This document shows positions 1-11,995 of a stretch of 64,000 nt of DNA, piece by piece. Below the pieces are notes generated by a model. That model was not told the DNA's origin. It ran no database searches and was given only the letters and a program-made list of their open reading frames with translations. Made by a program: the position numbers and the translations under genes. Each line of letters starts with the position of its first letter. The first letter of the stretch is position 1. The stretch comes from Volvox africanus (lineage: Eukaryota > Chlorophyta > Chlorophyceae > Chlamydomonadales > Volvocaceae), in the NCBI GenBank assembly GCA_030268105.1, contig BSDZ01000009.1, positions 558,001 to 622,000 on the forward strand, read 5' to 3'.

Positions 1-1844
1 GCGCTGCTGCAGCACCTCGCTTAAGTCATACATACGTCAATGCTTGGTTCATTTTGGCGCGGGAGGCACGGACTGTAATACGATATTGGAAGGAGGTCAT
101 GCTTGGAGTGCTAATGTGTTTGGAGGAATTAAGTGGTTCCCTGAGTCGGTGGCAGCAGCGACTCGGATGGAATAATGGCGAGAAAAATGGCAAAATCCAT
201 GCTGGGCTTTTTGCCATCGGGCCTCATTTCAGGGTTCATGGCTTTGCTTGACGTGTATTGCTGGCGCTACCAACGGGCGCCCGCACCCGTCCTAGGTCTG
301 TCGTGGCAGAAGATGTACATCATACACCTTTTGGAGGTGCATTTGCATTCGCCAAACTGTTTTGTGAAGGGGAGTGGATGAACGGCTGCATACAGCATGA
401 ACCAGATCATGCTGCTGTACGGGCGTGTTGGCCCCTGTACGTGTAATATACCTTAAATGTTGGGATTTGACCCGGTGGTAAGAAGGGGTTGTTGATGTGC
501 GCATGCTGGGGAATCTATGGCAATTACGGTCCTTGGAGTCGCGTTATGCGGCATGCACTTCCCAACGCCTTCTATACAATCAAAATCGCGCAACTGTTGT
601 GGGCAAAAGACTGAATGCTCCTAAGCTCCCTCAGCGGTATGGTGATGCGGTACGATACCGACCACAACCGATCACTTTGAACAGGGTCCCCTGACTGTCT
701 AGAAGGCCCATCGGTATCGATTTACGTATGAGCAAATTGATTGACATGGCCCAGCGTCATGTGTATCTGCAGTGCCAGCTACCAACGGTACCACATGGGA
801 CGTGGAGCTGGACGGGAATAGAAGCGGGGCCGAGTCCTTTCCCAGGTTGGTTCATGCCAGGAGTAATTTGAGCGTGCCCAAAGAAGCGGCAATGGCTCAG
901 AAAAGTACCCAACCTCGCCACTATCCTCCCCAAGCCAACAGGGGAAGCTCTTGCCGGCTCTCACAAGTAACGTCCCCTGGTACGATTCAAGCACGCTCTG
1001 CAACCAAGGTGCACGCACTCTATCACAATGCACTCCGTGCTCCAATAAATGTTCATCAACCAACCAACCAACCAAACGAAATAACGGCACCACGTGAGAT
1101 TGAACACCTCCGCGCAATAGCTCAACGATCGATTGGGTCATGCCCTTACAGGACTAGTTCTTGCCAACTGCAATTAGGCTAAGGAACAACTAAAATTGCC
1201 AACTGCAATACTCAACACGCTGCGCTGCCTCCGGCCCATTCCGGCTCTGAGTGCAGCCGGCTGTCAGGGTACGTCCACAGCCGCCGAAAACGCTTACGGT
1301 GTTGCCCAACCGTCTGGAAGATTTCCTTCCCGTGTTGAGCCCGCTCTCATTTCTCCCTAACGTCACACGTATCACGTAGCTACAAAATTTAACCCACTCC
1401 TGCTGTCATGCTACCGTTTTTCACCCGCGCTTGGGTCCTCCTTTATGTCTCAAATAAAGAAGCTCGCATGGCCCCCGCCGGGGCTTTCCGCCGAAGAGTC
1501 TATGTACTGTATATGTATCCAATGATGCCACGGGGGCGGCGATAACCGGTCGTCGTACAGGTCACACAACGGCCCCCGGGTCGTTGGGTCGTCACGTGTC
1601 AAACAACAAGCAACAACGCGAAGCCGCCGGCAGGGAGTCACGGCCCGCCAAAGGCCGTCTGCAGGTTGTCCAGCTGTGCCATTATTACTTCAGGTCGCAG
1701 ATGCTCCAAAAAGTCCAGTCGACCTGGCAAAGCCTGGTGAGGACATGAAAGGTGTGGTGGACACCAATACGAACGAATCCATGCACGGTGTATCGTATCC
1801 GGCATTCCGTGTTGGCGCCATTCGTACCAACCTTGCACCCCTCG
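1..1844. other. No confident gene
   Basis: No stretch here shows a recognisable domain or a chain of phase-compatible exons. Short open frames on both strands (for example 772-1182) read as low-complexity or shadow sequence. The part just below 1845 is expected to hold the 3' UTR of the minus-strand EF-hand gene. The left edge may contain the end of a neighbouring gene, but nothing supports one. Confidence 0.4.
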
Positions 1845-3757
1845 TTACTTGTTCAGGAAGAGGTTCACCTTCCGAGCGTAATCAATGTAGCCTTCCTGGT
1901 TGACCTCCAACGAGTTGACCTGCAAGGGGGACGCAAAGGAGGGGCTCATAGTCGGACGACGAAAGGACTAGACGACATGACAACCAGCGATGTAGGCAGG
2001 TACCACTACCATGAGATGGCAAATCAGCAAATGATCTCCAAAGAGAGGATCTCGAGGAATAACGACCTGCGTCGACAGCACCGGGACCACGTGCAGCGCA
2101 AAATAGCCTGCTGACAAACCCCTAGCTCCTGACTGAACTGCCTTGCGTCACATCCCCTGCCTCCGTCCCTCCGCCAGTCCTCATTTAAATGTGTCCGGAC
2201 CTCCACATCTCCGTACTTTTCAAACGCTTCAACACTTCACGAACGCTTCAACCCACCAATCGCATGACCTCCTCCTCCGGCATCTTGCCGTTGCAATATT
2301 GGATCTGCAGAAGAGGGCGCGCAGCAGGATCCAGGCGTTGTTATGACAACTGAAGGTTGGGGCGTGGACCCGCAGTGGACGCAAAGAAAGCTAGGAGAGG
2401 CTCACGGAGAGTTTTGGTTTGGTTTGGTTTTGGATGTATGGACGTGGCGGGCTTCCGCCTTCCCTGGAGCTCCCAGAGACTCCCACTGCCACGGCAGTGA
2501 CGGTGGGCAGTAAACCCCATACCCGAAGCTCATCTCAAACCCGTCCGGTGCTCCCCATAACCGCCCCAAGCCCAGTAAGTACCCACCAGCGCTCTCTCAA
2601 GCGCCTCTGGGGAGATGCACCCGGGCGGGGCGTCGCGATCAGCAAACAACCGGAATGCGCGCATCACATCAGATTTCTTGTACGGTAAATCCTGTGGCTT
2701 GGCCATCACCTATAGAAGCATTATGGTAGCCAGGTTTAAACAAAGCCGGCTTCAAAACTCTCGTATTAGTATGCGTATTATAACCGGGGTGGCGCTTGCA
2801 GTCAGGTTCCCCGTCGGCGTCCTGGGAGCGGAGTACGTGTATATCTAGAGTACACTGAACCACCGCAAGAAAGACTCGGAAAGAGGAAGAACACTTGTCC
2901 CTGCATTTGTACGGCCTCCCGAGGCCCTAACCCATATTGATATCGAGGCCAATAATGCGGGTGACGACGACCAACCATGTGACCAGCTCTACTCTACCGC
3001 TGCCCGCACCTGTAGGAACTCTTGAAAGTCAATTTGGCCGTCTCCCGAGTGATCAATCTCCGAAATCATCTGGTCCAAGTCCTCCTGTTTGACCTTCATA
3101 CCCAACATGTCCATCAGGTTCTTCACCTGTGAGGCGGAGGAGGGAGGGGGTTAATAATGGCGAGGGAGGGGAAGGATAAAATCTGGCATGCCACACGTGG
3201 AATGCAACAGCGGGAGCACATGAGGCGGGCACACGCCACCACGTAGGGATTGTTACAGCAGGTGGCCGAGATTCGGGGAAAAAGATTGGCTTCGTCACAT
3301 GAAGCGCAGAGAACGGCAGAAAATGTCTAGGGGTATGGCAAAATGGGAAACAGTGGGGATGCGGATGGAATCTTGACTAATGGGAAAACGAGAAATGCGT
3401 GAAATGCGTGATGCACTCCGGCACATGGTAACTGTATCTGTGTATCTCGCACCTCCTCAACGCTTAAAGTCCCCCCTTTGTCTTTGTCCATAAGGTCGAA
3501 GACCTGAAAATGGGGATATGCAAGGGACACCAGTTTCAGCAGGGCCGGTGTTCAGCTGCATAGGCAGGACAAACAGCTATTTGGACCAGCTGCACTCACC
3601 TCTTTTAAGTCTGCAATCTCCTGAGCCGATAACTCCAATGACAATCCCTCCTGGAAGGTGAAAAACCGTGCGGTGCGGTTGTGGCCAAGCCTGTCATAAC
3701 ATGGAACATAGTAACAATAGCAAGGCTTGAAACAAGTACACTAACCCTGTTTGGCAT
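1845..3757 (-). CDS. Four-EF-hand calcium-binding protein, calmodulin/centrin superfamily (possible outer dynein arm docking subunit)
   Basis: Seven exons on the minus strand join in phase to give about 158 aa: 3757-3746, 3650-3600, 3503-3453, 3126-3010, 2709-2587, 2304-2257 and 1919-1845. EF-hand 1 (DKDKGGTLSVEE) and EF-hand 2 (DHSGDGQIDFQE) have the Asp/Ser, Gly and Glu positions needed to bind calcium. The third and fourth hands (around DRDAPPGCISPEA and EVNQEGYIDYARK) are degenerate. The N-terminus follows the calmodulin pattern (LSAQEIADLKEVFDLMD). The start MPNR is a four-codon first exon followed by a consensus donor. Size, N-lobe-only calcium sites, cysteines in the C-lobe and the head-to-head DNAAF1 neighbour fit a DC3-like docking-complex protein, but that name is inference; a centrin- or calmodulin-like protein is equally possible. 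Exon joining is well supported. Confidence 0.85.
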
Positions 3758-4315
3758 TTTGAATTCAACGTGTAGTAAAAATTCTGGGTGCAAGGATGCA
3801 GTAGACCGCCTCCCCCGGGGACCGAAGGATGGTATGCGGAACACGGTAATTCTGGATCCTTCTTAAGGAAATTAGTATATATTCCATCGATTTTTATTAT
3901 TTTTCTGTGGAAATGTAATTGTTTCCGGGTTCGACTATGGGATTGGCAGAAACGTCGTACGCTTGGCCTTCGTAAGCTTGGAATATTGACTCCGCTGTAC
4001 ATCTTTGCCTGCTATCTCTTGGTCAATTTCTAAATTACTTTCGATGTTAAAGGATAGGTAAAAATGCATCGCTACCAAATAAGTGCTTACGGCAACCAAA
4101 ACAAGACTCTCCAGGCTGCCTGCGCTCTTCGCAGAAGGTACGGTCAAGCGTTCAGTATAATGCTTGAAAAATATGAATAAGAAAACAAATATATTTTATA
4201 CATATTAGTCCAAAATACTTCAACGCGATTGCACACCATATCTACCGCTTCCCTGTCCGCACTTCGTCACCGGCCCGTTGTCCTGCCGAATTACAGATGC
4301 GACGGCCAAGAAGAT
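3758..4315. promoter_or_regulatory. Shared upstream region of divergent EF-hand and DNAAF1 genes
   Basis: About 560 bp separate the first codons of two genes transcribed away from each other. The stretch is AT-richer than the flanking exons, especially 4150-4210. No specific motif can be assigned by eye, so a bidirectional promoter is inferred from gene orientation only. An alternative in-frame DNAAF1 start at 4229 would shorten it. Confidence 0.45.
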
Positions 4316-7300
4316 ATGACCATGACCAAGCTGATTGAGATATGCAAGGAGTCGGGACTTCCGGTTTCACCCCTGGCGGTGACAAGGCTTGAACTTAACT
4401 GTCAGCTTTTCACGCGTATTGGCGAATGTATCGCTGAGTACAGGTAAAATCTTAAATTGCCTCACGCCTTCCCTCGAAACCCCTAACCTGATCCCAGAAC
4501 ATAAGTGTGCAGCCTCACTTGAATGTTTATCAGCTTGTTCATTCTACTCCTTGTCCCTGCCCCACCTCGTCGCGTAGGGCAGCATCTTGCCATTGCTGCG
4601 CTCTTCCCCCTTTCCCCCTTCTCCCTTTACCCGACTTCTACGCGGATTCAATCGGCTCTCTTGCCGATTATTCGCGTTTCATCTTCCCTGCCCTCTTGTC
4701 TCCCCTTCTCGTCTCCCCCTGCCATACGGTAATATGTTACTGCCACGTCCGCCTCGCCACGCCAGGGACGTCCAGCAATTACACCTGGATCGGAACCGCA
4801 TCAGCCGCATCGAGAACCTGACTTCACTGCAGCACCTGCGATGTCTGTACCTGCAGGTAGAGGTGGGACTTCTTTTCCCGAGCCTGGTTCAGAGTCCTTA
4901 GTATCGTATTGTTTCTCGTTCATTACGTTAGCATAGAGGTCCAGGGCGTATAGAGGGGGGAGCGGGCTGATAGCAGATTCCAAAATTGGATCCGACTAAA
5001 GCGCATCGCGGCCTTATAGACAAGCTCTCTTTGTCTGCGCCACCTCATGCACCACCTCATGCACCACTTGACAGCAAAGACGGCACATCTTGGCAGCCGC
5101 AATTCTTTTTGTATTGCCGCCTCGTTTGCACCCCCAAGCTCGCCCCTTACTAGCGGTTCTCCTTGCTAAGGCCAACCCCCCTCTACCCGAGAACCTCAGA
5201 CTGCCTCAACGCCCTGTCGTACAGGGCAACGCCATTCGCACCATTGAGGGTCTGGATGGCCTGTCACAGCTACGGTTACTGAACCTGTCCGGTAACTCCA
5301 TCACCCGTCTCAGCGGCCTGGATCGACTTCCCCGCTTGGAGGCCCTGTTGGTGCGTCCGGGCGTGCGGGAGCGCACTCGTTTCTGACCATGAAATAAGTA
5401 TCTGATTCGTACCCACTTTGGGGATCAGAACTGCATCCAGGCCTTGGATGGATTGGCGTCTAGATGCGGGGCGGTCGGCTCCAGTTTCTGGCTCGTGTTA
5501 TTTTTAAAGGGTTCTCTCCTTTTTTCTCTTCTCTGCTCTGGGCCGATCATTGTTAGTGGACCTCAGTGCAGGTCTGAGGACATAACGTCGTCTGGGAAGT
5601 GGGAACATAACTGTACGGCATTTACCGTAAGGCACTTACTATTTATTAATTGGAATGCACAGAGCCACACGCACATTCTCAGCCTTTCAGCAAAACTCAT
5701 TAGCCCTAGCCTTACAGGTTCCCCTGGTTACCGCCGCCCCCTTCTACTGCCGTCCCAGTTGTTCAACCCCACGTCCCCAGTAATGAACAGCCGTATCCGC
5801 CCAACCGATGCAGGTTTCGGATAACCGGCTGTCAGACGGCCCCAGCATTCAGCACTTGGCTGGCTGTAGCGCGCTTTGCGAGGTCAGGCATCGGAGGTTT
5901 GTGGATGAGAGGTCGGCGGCTGCCATTTTGGGGATTGGGGGATTAACAAAATAGCTCGAGAGTAGTCCCACTAGAGCTTCTCAGCCTTCTTGGTAAAACG
6001 GAGAAGGAGGAGGACCTGATGTTCCGGGGGACGCAACCCAGGCGAACGGGAACCAGAAGGATAAAGGACGTTAAGGATGTCACGGCATAACGTGTTACCT
6101 GCACAACGCGTGACCTCCAACTATCGCTACTACCTCCAAATTTGCCATCTAGGGACTGACACGGACTGTGTCATGACAGGGGCGTTCAGGAATGCGTTGG
6201 GTACGTTTCCGTGGAATATTGCGCTGTATCAGCCCCAGTCTCGCAGCATGAGGTTGCTGTAATGGCGGCTACAGCGCTTGAAAATATCTAAGGGCGATAC
6301 AGCAGCGAACGCCTGCGAACCAGCTCTGCCGCTCATAGCAGTGAGACATTGCGATTTGCACGGGTTGCACCACTCCCCAGCTATACCATTCTCCCCTTTT
6401 ACTTACCATCATCCTGCTCTTCCCATCCCCCCTACAATGCACGCCCACGATGCCACATGTCGTTTGACAGTTGGATTTGGGGCATAACCAACTGGGGGAT
6501 GCAGAGGCAGTGCTTCAGGTAACCGAACTGCAGCGCAGTCATGGTCGTGGGGGAGTCTCGGCAAAAGGTGACAGCGGGGGCCAAGGCCAAGGGAGCAAAC
6601 CAAAACGTGTGCGTTTCAAACCCGTCGATGGGCATGTAGATGCATACTTCAATTTGATGGACACGTGGATGTTGGGCGTTTTGGAACCCAGCCGGATGCC
6701 CATGCACTGTCGTTCAACGGGGGCTTTACGTTCTTTTTCTGATGACGACCGTCCGCGCCACCCAACTCCCGCGCAAAACCTGGCATCTGCCCAAGCCCCG
6801 GATATTACCTGACCTGCACGCAAGCTCCTTCAGGAAGCTGCCAGATAAAAGTTACGCTGTTCTCAGTACCAAGTATTGCCATTGTGTGTTGCAAGCCAAG
6901 GCTTGGCAACCACCTACCAACCGCCTGCTGCTATTTCTCCAGGTCCTGGCGGCTATGCCAAGCCTGCAAACCCTAACACTGGCACAGAACCCAATGGCCT
7001 CAGCTCAGCAGACGGCGGCGCTGCAGCCGCCGCCAATCGCGCATAAAACCAGTGGCGCCACAGAGGTGGCCTCCACCGACAATATGTCAGAAGCAGGCCG
7101 CATTGACGCGGCTGCGAGCGGGCCGGCCCCAGCTCCGCCGCTTGCCTTCTACCGGTAAAAGCCTTTTCAACCGTGACCCGCATAATCAGGGTGACGCCGT
7201 AGTGTTGTGACCCACCGTGTCGTTATTTACCCGCGCCACGCGATACGTATTGGGAGTATCGCCAACCTAACGTTGCGCGTGCCATGTCATAATATTGCGC

Positions 7301-8211
7301 GTTTGCACGATAAGGTGTATAAGTCGGGGGGAAACGAAGGAGACTCGCTGTAGCCTCGCGTTTGCAAAGAGCAAATGTTAGGGAGGGAAATCGAGGAAGG
7401 GAAAGGGCAGGGGAGGGAGGGTTTAATTGGACACCCTAAGTGTACCAGGCACTTGGTCCCAAACTATTCCCGGTTTAAAGATATCGCTGCGTCAGATCGC
7501 GTCCCCATCCCGTGTCCAATCGCATTGACTCCGTACCATTCTCCGTCAGATGGACACACCGTGGAGCCATCGTCGGTTTACAACCCTGAGCTAAGGAAGA
7601 CGGTTTAAGCCGAGACCAGACCAGTCGCATCCCGTCTTGCCTTTTCAAACATATTGCGATCTCTGTCTGCCCGTCTGTCTGTCTGTCGATTTGCCGGCCT
7701 TGGTGTCTGCAGACGTACTGTGGTTGCGCGTTGTCAGCACTTGACGGCATTGGACCACCGGGCGGTGTTTCCGCAGGAGCGCAGGTGCGTGCAAGCCCGG
7801 GACCACCTAGCCGACCCATGACTGTTGTGATTGTGAGGTAATCCCAAGACCCGGCATCATCCATTGCTGGGTCAGCGTGTGGTAGAGAGGGAGTCATGAC
7901 GTGGGGCCGGGTTCCTCGCTGCGTGTGCAGTTCGGACCAGGGTATCCCCAAACCCCATTCCTCCCCGGCGAAGGTACGCGGAGGCTTGGTGGCAAGAGAA
8001 CCAGCAGCGGCTGGCGGGGCAGCAGTACAAGGAGCTTGAAGGCTCGGCGGACCAGGGTCCTATGGTGGCGGGCACGGGAGCCAGCCTGCCTGATGGCGCG
8101 AAATTGCCAACGGACGTAATCTACCCGGTGAGGCTACGAGGGACTTGCGGACCGGGTGGGGGCGTCCCGCATCTTAGCGGACTCTGCTCATATCGGGCAA
8201 TGCACATCTGA
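4316..8211 (+). CDS. DNAAF1: Dynein axonemal assembly factor 1 (DNAAF1/LRRC50, ODA7 type)
   Basis: Cytoplasmic leucine-rich-repeat factor needed to preassemble axonemal dynein arms. Eight exons agree in phase: 4316-4443, 4766-4856, 5225-5350, 5814-5882, 6471-6518, 6943-7154, 7713-7784 and 7974-8211, giving about 327 aa. The family N-terminus (MTMTKLIEICKESGL) is followed by SDS22-like repeats such as LHLDRNRISRIENLTSLQHL, LLNLSGNSITRLSGLDRL and LDLGHNQLGDAEAVLQ. The LRR cap reads FYRRTVVARCQHLTALDHRA then VFPQERRYAEAW, as in LRRC50. Between the last repeat (LTLAQNPM) and the cap is a Pro/Ala-rich insert of about 50 residues. An upstream Met at 4229 is possible. The end is uncertain: a donor-like site at 8128 could lead to a further exon, and read-through gives the stop at 8209-8211. 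The C-terminus is shorter than that of known homologues. Confidence 0.9.
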
Positions 8212-8250
8212 TATGAACTCCCGCGTTGTTGGAAATTTGATTGACTCGCG

Positions 8251-8341
8251 GGTCCTGGTACGGGTACGGGTCCTGGTACGGGTACGGGTACGGGTCCTGG
8301 TACGGGTACGGGTACTGGTGCTGGTATTGGTGCTGGTGCTG
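8251..8341. repeat. GGTACG/GGTCCT tandem repeat
   Basis: Imperfect tandem array of hexamers (ggtacg, ggtcct, then ggtgct) in the gap between DNAAF1 and the next gene. It could encode Gly-Thr/Gly-Pro repeats on the plus strand or Pro-Val repeats on the minus strand. No start or splice evidence shows that it is translated. Confidence 0.8.
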
Positions 8342-8481
8342 CCCTCCTGGTTACTGACGCGTGCGCATCCCTGCGTGCGTGAACCTGCCCTTGTTCATCG
8401 CGAACACGACCACCAGCATCACCGCACCCAGCATACCCGGATTCGCAACCGGGGCGCCGCCTTCTCCCCCGAAACGCTGCC

Positions 8482-11400
8482 ATGCGCGACCTGCTGCTTT
8501 TGGCTGCCGCCCGCCGCCTCGCTTCCCAGGTCTTAACGCGGCTTGACCCCCGGACACTGGCGGTGGCAGCTCTGAGCTGTCGATTCTGGGCGGCGGTGGC
8601 AGCCTTCCCCCTCGCCCGACAGCGGCTGTTGCGAGCTCAGGTGCGGGGTCGTACCCTGACAGGGTTCCTACTTTTGGCAAGGTGTTTGGGAGCCGGGGAT
8701 CATCGTGAAAGGTAAGAAATATGGGATGCGTCTTGACGGGCTTACGAGGTCTAGGTGTCTGGGTGCTCAGCCGTTCAGGACGCGGCTCAGGTCCCCCGAG
8801 GCGGTGTTGCGTCAGGAGCTGGCTGCTAGCTGACTGGAGGCACGCGTGCGCAGTAAGAGGCCCCTCGGGGTTTCACATCTGCTTGGGTGACCCTCAGGGA
8901 GCGGTAGGTGGCAGAGGGTGCTGAGTTTCTTGATTAACGTAGCCGCGCCGGCTGTCGTTTACATACCCGCAGAAATGGCTCTGCGGGTACGTGACATGCG
9001 GGTACGTGGCATGCGGGTGCGTGACATGCGGGTACGCGAACCCCATGTAGCGGGATCAGTGCTATGTGGTCCCCCTGGTGCGCTGCCCACCCATAGGGCC
9101 CGGAATGACACCGGCATCGGCGCATACTTGGCAGCAGGAGTAGACAGGGGAATGAAAGCCTTCATCGCTCAGTTTCTGTTCAACCAATCCTTGTACGAAC
9201 TGGGGGGAGAATCTGAGACACACGGGGTGGCTTCCCTTGTCCCCGCCGCAGGCAGCACTCTGTGACACAGCAGCGGCCGTTCCCCGGTTAGCAGCCGCGA
9301 TCATGGGTGTACGGCGAGACGAACTGGACGAGCTGCTTCTGACGTCAGGCCCGTGAGTCCCGGTTGTAGGGCGTCCTGTTTGGGGGGAAAGGGATGCGAT
9401 TTGTCCTCCTACGCTTTATTGATTGCCCCCTGCGGTCCCCGGGGTCGTCAGTGGGTATCATTGCTGCTGCTTAAACCGTAGTGCTGACCACTGCTGTGGG
9501 ACTTCCGCCTCAGGAGCTGCGACGAAAGGCCCTTCTAGGTTCACTGATGACCTTCGGCATCATTGCGGTTAGTTCCATACTTGCGGTGTAATGTTGCCCT
9601 CGGTCCTGGTCGTGCTGCAGCCCTGCTCGGCCCCTGGTGCAGCTATTCTATGCACTCGAGGTGTTATGGAGGCGTTATCTCCGGAGACGAGCGCGACGAG
9701 GGAGACGGCGGAGGCAGTCCTGCTTGGCGCCACTGCAGCAGCAGCAGCAGCAGCAGCAGGTTGAGCAGGCGTATTTGCCACAGAATCATTGGCAATGCCA
9801 GAGGGATGAGGCAGCAGGATCGGAGCAGCTGAAGGCGGCGATGCAGCAACACTTACCCGCCGTGAAGTCAGTGGAGACTAGCAGTCCTAAGGGCAGCCGC
9901 ACCACGACTAGCAGTAGCAGTAACGGCAGCCAGGCCAAGGGAAATGAAGATTGTGAGCTTGAGGCGGGAGAGGGACCCAACTTTAATGCGTTGCGGCACT
10001 CGTCGAGTGAGTTCGCGCTCAATGCGCAGCCTTCGGTCGTGGATTCCTCCATGGATTTGGATTCGGATTTGAGTTCAGACGAGGGCGGGGAGGAGATCTC
10101 AGATCTGGATCCGGAACCTGTGGATTTGGACAGCCAGACGTGGCGCATGGCTAACTGGGAGGTCGCGTTGGAGCTTCTGCAGGTGGGTGGTTGGGTGGTC
10201 ACCTCTTGGATCGGGTCGGGCCGGGGGAAACCACGGTCATGCAGGCGCTGGCTGTGATGAAGAGGAAGTAGAGTGGTTGTGTGTGTGTATGTGTGCGACA
10301 ACCGTGATGATGGACCCTGCCTCAGGTCCCCAGTCATGGCGGTTGTAATGGATCCAGATCCGGATTCAGATCGTTTGTTATTTAATGACGACCAGCTCCC
10401 CTAGGAACGCGTATGCATGTATATATACATCGCACCCAAGCAGCCACGTATTTGCTGCCTGCCACTTCTTATATAACTCTGCCCTTACTAACGTCTCCGT
10501 CGACCCTGTGGTCGCCTTCGTCGCTGCCGCCGCCGCCGACCCTCTAGCACCGCGATTTCCCACTTCCTGCAATGCTGACGGCGCTGCCACTGGGACCACG
10601 CGCACTGGCAGCGCTGCGGTGCCGTACAGGCAGTGCGGATGACCTAGATTTTTACATTCCACAGCTGCGATCCCAGGACGTGGCACGTTTGAACGCCAGT
10701 GCCGGCAGGTGTGTCCCCTGTTGGAGAGAAGAATTTAAAATAACCGAAGCATGGAAGCGGTTTCATTTAACCGTTTTCGTTAACCGTTTTCGCTAACCGT
10801 TCGTCAACACGGCGACATTCGAAGAAGGTCTGTAGCCACATTCTGAACCCCCTCAGCTCCAAATACGGACAGTGTTGCTCCATCTCTGACCTATATTTGC
10901 TACTTCTTCCGTTCTTGCACGTCTTGCTCGTGTATCTGCATCGTCATTGTTACTTAAAAAGGTTCCAGTGTTCTCCGCATCATTTCCTTTTGGATGGGGG
11001 TTTTGAGGCCCCTCCCTCCCCTCCTCCTTCCCTGTCTCTCTCTCTCTCTCTTTCTCTCTCTCCCTTCCCTCTCTTTCCCGCATCCTATCCATCTCTTTGC
11101 CGCTGGCAGACTGGCAGAGTGGCTCCTCGGTGTCGAGGCCCACTGCCGAGCCGCTCACGAAGCTGATCGGGCGCGGACCTGGTCTTGGCCGAGGCACATG
11201 ACGGGAAAACACGAAGCTTTTGTGAGCTCCGAAACCCCTCAAAGAGGCCACGGTTTCGAAACCAGGGAAGCTGACAGCAGAGCGGTAGCCAGGGAGGCCC
11301 GTGACATCGGCCGTGTAAATCAAAGCCAGTGCGACGCCGCTAGGGACTATGAGAGCCAGGCGGGGGCTGATCAAGCTGCCAGCGGCGGCGGCGGCACCGG

Positions 11401-11995
11401 CGGTGCCTTAAATGGCTGCGATGTGCCGTACGGTGGCGCGCGTTCCATCGAAAAAGGGGAATCAAGGGATGCTGGGCCGGAGGTGGGGAAGGGCGCGGGT
11501 AGCGGAGGGGACGTAGGGATTAGGGGTAGCGCGGATGGGCGGGATGGGGCTCCGGGGATGTCACACGTGGGGGATCTAGATAAAGCGGGAAGGGGCGGCC
11601 CTGGGCGTTGGCCCTCTGCTGCCGCAGCTGCACAGAGCATGCGCGACTACGTGGGGGCACTCCTGGAGGAGCGGAGAGCGGAAGCAATGGCCCGTGCGGA
11701 GGCAGAAGCTGAAGCACGCGCTGCAGCTGCAGCTGCGGCGGCTGCGGTGGCCACTGCTGGGACCACTGCAGCAACAGTGCTGCAATTTGTGGACGAACCA
11801 CGGCCGCTGACCTCGCCGGATCCCCTACGGCTGGGGGGCCACAAGGGGATAGCGGGTATGGTGTTCGGATCGGACACGTCGCGGCCATGCTTTGGTGGAG
11901 CGGAGGATTGGGAGGGGGATCACGTGGATGATGACTCAGATGCTACGAGCTCGGTTAGGACAGGTGAGGAGTGGGAGATGGGGCATGAGGACTAA
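8482..11995 (+). CDS. F-box-like protein with PI-kinase helical-like segment (exon set incomplete)
   Basis: Exon 1 (8482-8640, 53 aa) starts with Met and has an F-box-like motif (QVLTRLDPRTLAVAALSCRF, then W); F-box proteins recruit substrates to SCF ubiquitin ligases. Later coding blocks are about 9637-10182, an exon ending at 10708, and 11110-11995. The first carries a polyQ run, a Ser-rich part and an acidic part ending WEVALELLQ. The second has DDLDFYIPQLRSQDV. The 10708/11110 junction is in phase and continues RLAEWLLGVEAHCRAAHE. The VALELL and FYIPQL elements resemble the helical accessory domain of PI3/PI4 kinases, but no kinase domain follows. The last exon is Gly/Ala-rich with a long alanine tract, and an acidic tail ends at the stop 11993-11995. 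Exons between 8640 and 9637 are not resolved. Two fused or adjacent genes are possible. Confidence 0.5.
8983..9037. repeat. 15-bp tandem repeat
   Basis: About four imperfect copies of a 15-bp unit (cgggtacgtgacatg) inside what is probably an intron of the F-box-like gene. Confidence 0.8.
9734..9760 (+). repeat. CAG trinucleotide run (polyQ)
   Basis: About eight CAG codons in the open frame of the F-box-like gene encode a polyglutamine tract. The frame is the one that continues to the acidic stretch before 10182. Confidence 0.85.
11033..11062. repeat. TC-rich microsatellite before a splice acceptor
   Basis: A (TC)n tract just upstream of the acceptor at 11109. It probably forms part of the intron's polypyrimidine stretch rather than coding sequence. 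Confidence 0.7.

Noticed and set aside
772..1182. Open frames on both strands near the left edge
   Set aside because: Composition and content look random; no domain and no matching exons nearby.
2989..3126. EF-hand gene ending at the in-frame stop at 2989 (VRAAVE)
   Set aside because: A CAG/GTGCGG donor lies just before it, and three further exons with matching phase complete the C-terminal lobe, so the early stop is intronic.
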